A stretch of 64,000 bases of DNA. It comes from an uncultured Saccharospirillaceae bacterium (lineage in GTDB: Bacteria > Pseudomonadota > Gammaproteobacteria > Pseudomonadales > Oceanobacteraceae). The translations under genes and the position numbers were made by a program. The stretch covers positions 425,329 through 489,328 of the forward strand of contig CANNFT010000004.1 in the NCBI GenBank assembly GCA_947503895.1, in the 5' to 3' direction. Shown here one piece after another: positions 8,761 through 15,968 of the stretch. How positions within the stretch are numbered: position 1 is the first letter of the stretch; every line of letters starts with the position of its first letter. The notes below the pieces were generated by a model, which did no database searches, was not told the DNA's origin, and saw nothing but the letters and a program-made list of their open reading frames with translations.

Positions 8761-8782
8761 ATTCCGCAGTCAAGCTGCGGAA
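8761..8782. repeat. REP-like palindrome
   Basis: ATTCCGCAG, a TCAAG loop and CTGCGGAAT form a perfect 9-base stem. It is followed by GACG, as in the widespread 'cattcc..ggaatgac' intergenic repeats. It lies 38 bases after the 401-residue gene and could act as a terminator or mRNA stabiliser. Confidence 0.7.
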
Positions 8783-8832
8783 TGACGCTTTGAGTAGTCG
8801 CTATAAGTCGAACGGGGTGGTTGTAGAGTTAA

Positions 8833-8913
8833 TTGTTGGAGCGCAGCCCTCTGCGCGATTGAGTTTATCTATACGCTTCGTTGATCTATCGCCCACGGGG
8901 TGGGCTCCAACAA
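8833..8913. repeat. Small element with 10-base terminal inverted repeats
   Basis: TTGTTGGAGC at 8833-8842 is the exact reverse complement of GCTCCAACAA at 8904-8913. Two smaller hairpins lie inside (GCGCAGCCCTCTGCGC, and GCCCACGGGGTGGGC). This is typical of REP/BIME-type non-coding elements. A further partial copy of the end (GGCTCCTACAA) occurs near 8951. Confidence 0.65.
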
Positions 8914-9007
8914 GATAGTCGTTGGTGTTTAAATAAATCAGCCAGAGGGTTGGCTCCTACAATTTTAGCTTTTATTACAATATGAAATTTGGATTCTATT
9001 TGTATTT

Positions 9008-9210
9008 GTCGGACTGAAGTCCGACCTACAATTAAATGCCTTAGTCTATTTATATCTAAGAATTACAAAGTGAAGTACAGCGGATATTGTAGTCTGGATG
9101 TCTTGCTAAGCTAATTGTTATTGGTATGTAGCAAGTAGCAAGTAGGGTGGATCAACGGAGTGTCATCCAACATTAAATTGCCGGAAGACGGTTTCACCTT
9201 TTCCGGCCTA
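9008..9210. repeat. Tandem palindromic module, copy 1
   Basis: Starts with the palindrome GTCGGACT-GA-AGTCCGAC followed by CTACAATT, continues through GCGGAT and TGTAG, and ends with GTAGGGTGGATCAACGGAGT, GTCATCC and a CCGGAAGACGGTTTC stretch. Copy 2 follows about 250 bases later. No coding potential is apparent. Confidence 0.65.
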
Positions 9211-9259
9211 CACATGACTTTCATTGAATGGTGTATTTTAGGTTACTACTGCTCGATAT

Positions 9260-9440
9260 GTCGAACTAAAGTTCGACCTACAATTCAACGTGGATATGCT
9301 ATTTATAAGCATAAATATAAAAGTAAAGTGCAGCGGATGGTGTAGAATTTAAACTCATTATTCTTGACAAGTAGGGTGGATAAACGAAGTGTCATCCACC
9401 ATTAAAATTCCGGAAAACGGTTTCCGTTTTTCCTGCCTTC
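9260..9440. repeat. Tandem palindromic module, copy 2
   Basis: Same order of parts as copy 1: GTCGAACT-AA-AGTTCGAC, CTACAATT, GTGCAGCGGAT, GTGTAG, GTAGGGTGGATAAACGAAGT, GTCATCC, CCGGAAAACGGTTTC. The palindrome has changed on both arms together (GGA to GAA with TCC to TTC), so the stem is conserved while the sequence is not. Confidence 0.65.
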
Positions 9441-9548
9441 ATGTGGGTTATGGCATGCTTTTAATCTGTTGCTCGTCGTTTTAATAAATGTAACTAATAG
9501 CAAAGTTTCTGTATTTTTAAGCATATTCAATTCTAATAGTTTATCGTC

Positions 9549-9571
9549 ATTCCGTGACTTGATCACGGAAT
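9549..9571. repeat. REP-like palindrome
   Basis: ATTCCGTGA, CTTGA loop, TCACGGAAT: a perfect 9-base stem of the same class as the one at 8761, about 200 bases before the holin gene. Confidence 0.7.
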
Positions 9572-9767
9572 CTATCGTGGTGGCAGGGGGCCGTAATTAA
9601 GCGCGGGATGACGATCCTAAATCAACCTAAGTTCGTTTTATAAACTGAATATCTATTTATGATAGTGGTTAAACAAAATTATTTTTTGGGGTGTGATTTT
9701 CTACACATTAGAGCCTTTCAATTCATAATTCAGTAATCACCTGGTTTAATTCCTTAAGGGTATTTTT

Positions 9768-10253
9768 ATGATGAGTATTTTAACTAACCTGTTTAGCTCA
9801 GGAACGGGAAATCTAGTTTCCAGTGTGGCGCAGGTAGCGGATCAATTTATTACGACGGATGCGGAGCGTCATGAGTTTAAGCTCAAAATGGAGGCTTTGG
9901 TACAGCAACGTGAATCGGAAATTCAAAAAACGATTCAGTCTGAGCAGCAAGCGAAGCAAAGTATTTTAGCGGCCGAATTAAATCAAGATGATAAATTTAC
10001 TAAACGGGCTCGGCCCATGCTGGTGTATTTTGGTTTGGTCATGATTGCCATGAATTATATGGTATTTCCGATACTTTCAAGATTTTTTAATATAGACGGT
10101 TCTCCTCTACCCGATTTACCCATGGAGTTTTGGGCAGGTTGGTCGGGGATTGTGGCTACTTGGTGTATTGGGCGTTCGGCCGAGAAAATTGGTGCATCAA
10201 ACAAAGTCACGCGTTTGGTGACGGGCAGCAAACCACCAGAGGTCATGGGATGA
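9768..10253 (+). CDS. Holin of the 3-TM gene-transfer/phage type
   Basis: A 161-residue protein from ATG 9768 with AAGGG upstream; ATG 9771 is equally possible. The first 80 residues are soluble and helical, rich in Gln and Glu. The motif FTKRARPMLVYFG then leads into two hydrophobic segments (about 90-110 and 122-142), with the PLP/MEFW region between them. This matches the 3TM holin family found in phages, gene-transfer agents and tailocins. Holins open the inner membrane so that endolysin can reach the wall. Its stop overlaps the start of the endolysin gene (ATGA), a classic lysis-cassette arrangement. Confidence 0.8.
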   Translation: MMSILTNLFSSGTGNLVSSVAQVADQFITTDAERHEFKLKMEALVQQRESEIQKTIQSEQQAKQSILAAELNQDDKFTKRARPMLVYFGLVMIAMNYMVFPILSRFFNIDGSPLPDLPMEFWAGWSGIVATWCIGRSAEKIGASNKVTRLVTGSKPPEVMG

Positions 10254-11068
10254 TAAACGCACATAAGCTTAAAGATATTCCATTTCATGCTTCACCCAAT
10301 GTAGGCGGAGTTATGTCTGGTATGCCTACGGCTGTTGTTATTCACTATACGGCCAACCAGTCGTTAAGTTCTGCCGTAAATTGGTTATGCGACCCAAATG
10401 CAAAAGCTTCAGCCCATATTGTAATCGGCGAAGGCGGAGATCTAGTGCAACTTGTACCGTTTAATCAAGTTGCTTGGCATGCAGGTAGAAGTGATTATCA
10501 AGGGCGAAGTAACTTTAACCAATTCTCCATTGGTATTGAATTAGTGAACCCAGGCCAACTTTCCAAAGTAGGAGATGCGTATTGCGCATGGTTTGGGAAG
10601 GAATACCCTCAAACACGGGTCGCACATATTGATAATATTGAGAATGGTAAAACAGAATATTGGTGTGCCTATACTCAAGCGCAAATTGAATCACTAAAAC
10701 AATTAACGCTTCTGCTTAAGCAGCATTATCCCATTCAATGGGTATTGGGACATGAAGAAATCTCGCCTGGTCGTAAACGTGACCCCGGTCCTGCGTTTCC
10801 CATGGAAAGCTTACGTCGACAAGTTTTAAATATTAACCGCCATGAGCATGATTCTGCATTTTCCAAAGATGAACCTGTATCTGGAAAGGTGATTGCTAGC
10901 CGTTTAAATTTTCGTTCTAGTATTAATGGTTCTCCTCGTAGTGGTCCGTTAATGCAAGGACAATCTGTGTTTGTGTTAGAGGAGCAGTTAGGGTGGTTTA
11001 AAGTTCAGGTTCAGGAAACGGGGTGGGTAAAAAAAGAGTTTATTAATGTATTGCCTGATAAAAGTTGA
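10250..11068 (+). CDS. Endolysin, N-acetylmuramoyl-L-alanine amidase with SH3 domain
   Basis: The start is ATG 10250, overlapping the holin stop by four bases; the upstream open frame from 10130 lies inside the holin and is not used. The product has 272 residues. Residues 20-185 form an Amidase_2 (T7 lysozyme/AmpD) domain with IHYTAN (first zinc His), SAHIVI, VAWHAGRS, SIGIELVN and GHEEISPGRKRDPGP, which supply the remaining zinc ligands and the catalytic Lys/Asp region. The C-terminal 65 residues form an SH3b domain (LNFRSSINGSPRSG, GWFKVQ, GWVKKEFI). It has no signal peptide, so it depends on the holin. It cleaves the amide between MurNAc and the peptide stem. Confidence 0.9.
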   Translation: MINAHKLKDIPFHASPNVGGVMSGMPTAVVIHYTANQSLSSAVNWLCDPNAKASAHIVIGEGGDLVQLVPFNQVAWHAGRSDYQGRSNFNQFSIGIELVNPGQLSKVGDAYCAWFGKEYPQTRVAHIDNIENGKTEYWCAYTQAQIESLKQLTLLLKQHYPIQWVLGHEEISPGRKRDPGPAFPMESLRRQVLNINRHEHDSAFSKDEPVSGKVIASRLNFRSSINGSPRSGPLMQGQSVFVLEEQLGWFKVQVQETGWVKKEFINVLPDKS

Positions 11069-11361
11069 TTGACTATTGGTTTGGTCCGTACAGCTTGAAT
11101 ATATTGCAGCCAATCAAGTATGTCTTTGATTGCTTTCTTTAGGATCGCTATTCGTGGTGTCATTTATTTAGATCACCCAGCGATCAGATAGCAGTATTAA
11201 ATATTTGGTTGAAGAATCAGTCTGGTTTGTTTATTTGGTTGCTCTTGTCGCGCTATTTTATCTGCGTATTAGGTGAGTGCGCTGGTAACTTGTTATTGTT
11301 AAGTTATGGAATGCTAGCATCGCCGACGAGCGCTAGGGTGTTTTTTCAAAAGGTTATTATT

Positions 11362-12651
11362 ATGTACGAGTTCTCGAATATTGAGCATGATGGTGCCGTT
11401 ATTAAAGTTTTCGGCGTGGGTGGTTGTGGTGGTAATGCGATCAATCACATGTTGGATCATGATGTTCAGGGCATCGAATTTATCGGTTTAAATACGGATG
11501 CACAGGCATTGGCGGATGTTAAGTCTGCGTTGCGGTTTCAGTTAGGGCGTGATATTACACGAGGGCTTGGTGCAGGTGCTAACCCTGAGTTGGGTCGAAA
11601 AGCTGCCTTAGAGGATAAAGGCATTTTGACCGAATTGTTAGCCGATGCCAATATGCTGTTTATTACTGCAGGAATGGGGGGGGGGACGGGCACGGGAGCG
11701 TCCCCTGTGATTGCGGATATCGCGAAAGAAATGGGTATTTTAACAGTTGCTGTCGTTACCCGGCCATTTCCGTTTGAAGGCAAAAAGCGCATTTCCGCTG
11801 CAGAAAAGGGTATCGAAGCGCTTAAAGATAAAGTAGATTCGTTGATTATTATTCCCAATGAAAAGCTGATGTCGGTACTGGGTAAAAACACCAGTTTAGT
11901 CGATGCGTTTCATGCGGCAAACGACGTATTGCTAAATGCCATTAAAGGTATTGCAGATTTAATTACCTGCCCTGGCATGATCAATGTGGATTTCGCTGAT
12001 TTGCGCGCTGTTATGGAGAATCAAGGTGTCGCTATCTTAGGTGCATCATCTTCTAGGTCACAAGGGAGAGCAAAAGAAGCGACGGAAAAAGCCATTCGCA
12101 GTCCGCTTATGGAAGATTTAGATTTAGAAGGCGCTCAAAGTATACTGGTGAATATCACCGCAGGAATTGACTTAACGTTAGGTGAGTTCACTGAGGTAGG
12201 CGATACTGTAGAAAAATTCGCTGCTGATGGTGCCATGATTGTAGTGGGTACTGTCATAGATACGACAATGTCCGATATATTGCATGTGACTTTAATCGCA
12301 ACAGGGCTTGGGTCGACTTCGAAAAACATTGCTCAATACCGTAATGATCAAAATTGTACTTCGTTTAATTCTAATGTAATTCCACGGAATGTTCCTCCAA
12401 TTGAAGAAGAGTTGATAGATCCAGCAGCTATGCTAGGTGTGTATCAACGAAGTGCAAGAAACGCTAGCGCCACTCCAACAAGTGATCCGAATATCAGACA
12501 ATCAAATGAAAGCGATGCATATTTAAGGGGCACTTCTAGGGATGACCCTAGCGGTGATGTTATGTCATCTCAAGAACATCGTTTTATTAAAAAACGGGAC
12601 TACTCTTATTTCGATATCCCTGCCTTCATTCGGCGTCACTTTAAGCGGTAG
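11362..12651 (+). CDS. ftsZ: FtsZ paralog outside the division cluster
   Basis: A 429-residue cell-division GTPase from ATG 11362; the longer frame from 11209 adds residues with no FtsZ similarity. The tubulin signature GMGGGTGTGAS is at 104-114, the catalytic T7 loop NVDFAD at 208-213, and the conserved C-terminal peptide YFDIPAFIRR at 416-425, which normally binds FtsA and ZipA. A linker of about 100 residues separates the GTPase core from the tail. All motifs for polymerisation are present. No mraZ, murein or ftsQA genes are nearby; neighbours are a lysis pair and AraC regulators, so this is a second, accessory copy. The signature is written with ten consecutive G bases (11676-11685). Confidence 0.92.
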   Translation: MYEFSNIEHDGAVIKVFGVGGCGGNAINHMLDHDVQGIEFIGLNTDAQALADVKSALRFQLGRDITRGLGAGANPELGRKAALEDKGILTELLADANMLFITAGMGGGTGTGASPVIADIAKEMGILTVAVVTRPFPFEGKKRISAAEKGIEALKDKVDSLIIIPNEKLMSVLGKNTSLVDAFHAANDVLLNAIKGIADLITCPGMINVDFADLRAVMENQGVAILGASSSRSQGRAKEATEKAIRSPLMEDLDLEGAQSILVNITAGIDLTLGEFTEVGDTVEKFAADGAMIVVGTVIDTTMSDILHVTLIATGLGSTSKNIAQYRNDQNCTSFNSNVIPRNVPPIEEELIDPAAMLGVYQRSARNASATPTSDPNIRQSNESDAYLRGTSRDDPSGDVMSSQEHRFIKKRDYSYFDIPAFIRRHFKR

Positions 12652-12706
12652 TCATTTTTATGTTTATGTTTACTTTAAGAGCTTTATAAAAGCGGTAGGA
12701 TGGAAT

Positions 12707-13171
12707 GTGAATATTGTTCAGTGTCATCAGGAAGAGTTACTGGTGGATAAAATTATAAGTCAGCTAGTGCTTTCTGTTCAGGATGAAAAAAATATACGAG
12801 CATCTACTAGTAGGCCTATTGCATTGGCAAATGCTATTTTAGGTATTCGGCAGCAAATCGATAACCCCACTTTGTCATCTCATGATATTGCTAGCCAATT
12901 AGATATAAGTAATCAATCTCTGGTCAGGCTATTTAAAAGACAACTAAATATAACACCTAACCAGTTTATTTTCCGCTTTCGGTTGGAGTTAGCCAGCCAG
13001 TTACTCTCTCAAGAATTGAGCGTTAGTGACGTTGCGGTGCGGGTGGGCTTCACATCGGCCAATTATTTTACTCGTCAGTTTAAAAGGCACTACGGCTATG
13101 TTCCATCACGGACTGCCTATTTTGCAACGAATCAGCCGTCAAACTGTGAGGTACAGCTGACTCGTTCTTAA
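12707..13171 (+). CDS. AraC-family DNA-binding protein, HTH only
   Basis: I place the start at GTG 12707, after TAGGA; an upstream ATG at 12542 would lie inside ftsZ. The product is about 154 residues. The two helix-turn-helix motifs occupy the C-terminal 100 residues: IASQLDISNQSLVRLFKRQL, then FRFRLELASQLLSQ and VAVRVGFTSANYFTRQFKRHYG. There is no effector-binding domain, only a short N-terminal part. It begins 56 bases after ftsZ on the same strand. It resembles the HTH end of the convergent gene at 13206, so the two may be related regulators. Confidence 0.78.
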   Translation: MNIVQCHQEELLVDKIISQLVLSVQDEKNIRASTSRPIALANAILGIRQQIDNPTLSSHDIASQLDISNQSLVRLFKRQLNITPNQFIFRFRLELASQLLSQELSVSDVAVRVGFTSANYFTRQFKRHYGYVPSRTAYFATNQPSNCEVQLTRS

Positions 13172-13205
13172 AGAGTTCTTTAGTTCGCATCTATAAAGAT
13201 TGCCA

Positions 13206-14645
13206 TTATAACGAACCAGAAACTCTATCTTGTGATGGGGATACGCCATAGTACTTTTTATACTGTCGAGAAAAGTAGTTGGCAGAATTGAAACCTACGG
13301 TAACAGCGGCTTCATTGACTCTCAAACCTTCTTTAAGTAGCGCTTTTGCCTTTTCCAGCCTAAATTCAGTTAAATATTGTAGCGGGGATTGGCCTAATGC
13401 TCGTTGAAATTGTCGTGCTAGTTGCCTTTCGCTTAAATGAGCCACAGATACGAGGTCGCCAATGGACAGTGTTGGGTCGCTGTGGCGTGAACTGATGAGC
13501 GTTTTACAATTATCAATTGCTCGTGTTGTACGCTCTTGAATTTTTATTATTTCACTTAAACACTCTGCGGAACGCTGCTTCTCATCTAGATGTTTAAGCA
13601 CTTTACTATTAATTACGGTACCTTCCATGTCCGTAGAGCTCAACATTGATGGACGATCAAGCTGGGTAGTGAAGTCTTGCTTAGGTGTTTGGGAATTTTG
13701 TGTTTTGGGTGATCCATTCATTGGGAGGGGTGATTCGTTTTTGTCCAATGAACGAGGACCTCTTTCTCTATCGCACTCGTTGTTGATAGGTTTTATAGTC
13801 TGATGAGCTTGTGGTGAGAGGGAAATGCTCTCGCTTGTCTCTGCCTGCGTGCTTTCTATCTTTGGGTCGGACTCCGTGCTGCAGGTGTCTCTCAGGTTAT
13901 CTTCGTATTTAAAGATGGGTAATGTTACCGTAAAGACGTGAACATTTGTATTTTTATGGTAGTAATTGAATGTACCATTATAGGTGTTTATTACACTACT
14001 AATTTCGTTTAAGCGCCCATATCGGTCAGTAAATTTATTGGCTGCAAAGTGAGACCAAAGCGAAATAAAGTCGATCACTGGATTGTGATGGCGCTTACGT
14101 GTATCTGTTAGTGAAGCTTCTATAACAAATTTTACAGTATCGTAGGTATCGGTCGTTAATCGTGCCTTCACGGCTCCTGATCTGCTGGTCGCAGATAGAA
14201 CATGGAGTAATAGCTGCTGGATAGTAGATTCAATGAGTGTTTTGCCTTGCCGTGGCTTAATGTAAACTTCGGAGTCTAGTGTGTATTCAAATTTAATGCG
14301 TTTTTTCTTTGAGTAGTGAGTCATATTGTTACACCCACGGCGGCATATGTCGGAAAAGCTTTGAGGTATTGATTCCGGCTCTTGAGAAGGAGCCTGTGCA
14401 TTGCTAGCCCATTGATCCAAATTCAAAGCCTTACGATCAGTATGCTCATGATTCCTATGTTTGTAGGTTATATGATTATAGTTTTTGGTTATATAATCCA
14501 AAGAGCCGGTATTGGAATGGGTGCTTCCTTTTGGAAAAACAAATGGTGTAAAGGATTGCTTAACCGAATATAAATGATTAATAAAGTTGCTATTCATAAG
14601 GTAAATTTTAGATTGAAAAGTGCTGAGCAAGCTTAGGAGAGACAT
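13206..14645 (-). CDS. AraC-type regulator with degenerate HATPase-like domain
   Basis: A 479-residue protein if ATG 14645 is the start; no good Shine-Dalgarno is seen and ATG 14597 is possible. Residues 1-110 are low in complexity. Residues 125-255 resemble a histidine-kinase ATPase domain: GKTLIESTIQQLLLHVLSAT aligns with an N-box, and the end (VINTYNGTFNYYH, VFTVTLPIFKY) with the G2 and final strand, but key Asn and Gly residues are missing. A Ser/Pro/Gln-rich linker follows. The last 110 residues are a clear AraC HTH (AHLSERQLARQFQRAL, EAAVTVGFNSANYFSRQYKKYYG). It recalls the end of hybrid one-component sensors. It probably binds DNA but does not hydrolyse ATP. Confidence 0.7.
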   Translation of the reverse strand: MSLLSLLSTFQSKIYLMNSNFINHLYSVKQSFTPFVFPKGSTHSNTGSLDYITKNYNHITYKHRNHEHTDRKALNLDQWASNAQAPSQEPESIPQSFSDICRRGCNNMTHYSKKKRIKFEYTLDSEVYIKPRQGKTLIESTIQQLLLHVLSATSRSGAVKARLTTDTYDTVKFVIEASLTDTRKRHHNPVIDFISLWSHFAANKFTDRYGRLNEISSVINTYNGTFNYYHKNTNVHVFTVTLPIFKYEDNLRDTCSTESDPKIESTQAETSESISLSPQAHQTIKPINNECDRERGPRSLDKNESPLPMNGSPKTQNSQTPKQDFTTQLDRPSMLSSTDMEGTVINSKVLKHLDEKQRSAECLSEIIKIQERTTRAIDNCKTLISSRHSDPTLSIGDLVSVAHLSERQLARQFQRALGQSPLQYLTEFRLEKAKALLKEGLRVNEAAVTVGFNSANYFSRQYKKYYGVSPSQDRVSGSL

Positions 14646-15024
14646 AGGATATTTACTGATCGCGGTTTGCTAATTTACTTTAAAACAACACACGTATGTG
14701 TTGTTTTCCCTTTTATTCTATTTCTTGGACTTAATGCATGTCCACGATATTTTCAGTGTATCGACATCATGCACCACGTTCGATGTACAATTTCCATTTC
14801 CTCGTATAGTTGATGCTTTCTTATTATTGTCAATATGTAGAGTTGCAAATGAGATCAACGCCTACCTTCAAACGATAATCAATTTTTTTAATTACCTTAA
14901 AAAGTAATGGTCTTAATTACAATAGGTCATTGGCTAAATGACCCCATCAAATATGTTCTTTTGGATAAAGAGTCAATATTCGTATCCAAAAACCATCATT
15001 GTTCTGATGATTCCAGATTTAAAT
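14646..15024. other. Intergenic gap, no gene seen
   Basis: AT-rich stretch upstream of the AraC/HATPase-like gene and downstream of the Q-like gene. Short open frames at 14698 and 14907 have no ribosome-binding site or recognisable protein. It probably holds the promoter of the minus-strand regulator gene. Confidence 0.5.
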
Positions 15025-15591
15025 CTAAGTCTCTTCGTTATACAACTGCCATTTTAGGTGTTTCGTTACTTGATGTTCTAGCTCATAGGCGAGTGACAGT
15101 AATTCATCTATACGCTTTTTCCAATGGCGATCCCACGTGCTTGAAGGAATATTAGCGATACGCGCTCTATGCCGTTGACTTAAAGTGCCTAACCCTGTTC
15201 CTTCACATTTACTGCACTCTTTATGCCTAGGAATTATGCCTTTCTTGTCTAATTCAACCCCTTTCCCCTGACATCGCTTGCAAGAGCAACCGAATACGCC
15301 TTCGTATACCACTAAGGTTGCTAAAGATCTTGTGTCCTTAACATCTTTTTCCCATTCGTTGTTTGCAATTTTCTTTTTGAAGATGCTTTCAAAGTAATGA
15401 ATTAACTTTTCTGCCGCGGCTTCGTCGTTGCAATACTTTACCAGCGCAAGGTAATGTGCTGCAGGGTGTAGATTTCCATAACTAAGTGCCGTTGCAACGT
15501 CGCTCGGCTGTATTTCGATCTTCCCTGCACCACCGACTGTATCGTACCTTACGCCTTGAGGGAGGAGTTTACTTAAAACTCTGAGGCTCAT
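15025..15591 (-). CDS. Phage antitermination protein Q-like, zinc-binding
   Basis: A 188-residue protein from ATG 15591. Two DnaJ-type zinc-knuckle motifs, CKRCQGKG and CSKCEGTG, lie near residues 104-135 and are followed by a helical, basic stretch with SSTWDRHWKKRIDELL. This arrangement matches the lambdoid antitermination protein Q group, which loads on RNA polymerase at late promoters so that it reads through terminators into lysis and structural genes. Its start overlaps the stop of the upstream gene by four bases (ATGA), so the two are co-transcribed. It points to late-gene control of the lysis and particle genes nearby. A general DnaJ-like zinc protein is the alternative. Confidence 0.68.
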   Translation of the reverse strand: MSLRVLSKLLPQGVRYDTVGGAGKIEIQPSDVATALSYGNLHPAAHYLALVKYCNDEAAAEKLIHYFESIFKKKIANNEWEKDVKDTRSLATLVVYEGVFGCSCKRCQGKGVELDKKGIIPRHKECSKCEGTGLGTLSQRHRARIANIPSSTWDRHWKKRIDELLSLAYELEHQVTKHLKWQLYNEET

Positions 15592-15968
15592 GCTGCACCT
15601 ACTACTTTACGGATGGTTTCAGGTAATACATAGAACATCTCTGCTATGCGTTTGTGATTCATGCCTCGCTGGGAGTTTAGTTTTTTAATTAATGTGCGTT
15701 CATCTTCGGAAAGAGAGAGTTCGTTTTTATTTACGAATGCTTTGACGAAGTGCCTGCGTGAGGGGGTGGCGTCTTCAGTAGTACTGGTAAGGGTGCTGCT
15801 CCCACTTTCTACATAGCTGAGAAAGCGATCACAAGCGAGATTTTCCTGGCCACACTTGTAAGTGTACATGCAGTTTTCGCACGGGCTAGGTGAATCGTTA
15901 AACGTGCAAGAGATCCAATCTATCTGACGCGACGCGCTTTCCATTACTTTAGCATTGATGAGTTTCAT
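15588..15968 (-). CDS. Small Cys-rich putative HTH protein
   Basis: A 126-residue protein from ATG 15968. Residues 30-48 carry CENCMYTYKCGQENLAC, a probable zinc site. The C-terminal 45 residues (LSLSEDERTLIKKL, then MNHKRIAEMFYVLPETIRKVV) look like a helix-turn-helix. It is the first gene of the minus-strand pair with the Q-like gene. I cannot name a family. A DNA-binding partner or regulator of the Q-like protein is plausible. Three 21-base repeats lie about 135 bases upstream of its start. Confidence 0.6.
   Translation of the reverse strand: MKLINAKVMESASRQIDWISCTFNDSPSPCENCMYTYKCGQENLACDRFLSYVESGSSTLTSTTEDATPSRRHFVKAFVNKNELSLSEDERTLIKKLNSQRGMNHKRIAEMFYVLPETIRKVVGAA

Noticed and set aside
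11538..11891. 117-residue open frame antisense to ftsZ
   Set aside because: A shadow of the conserved FtsZ GTPase coding strand; no ribosome-binding site and Pro/Ser-rich nonsense composition.
14698..15155. Two short plus-strand frames between the regulator genes
   Set aside because: No ribosome-binding sites and no recognisable protein; the second overlaps the Q-like gene on the other strand.
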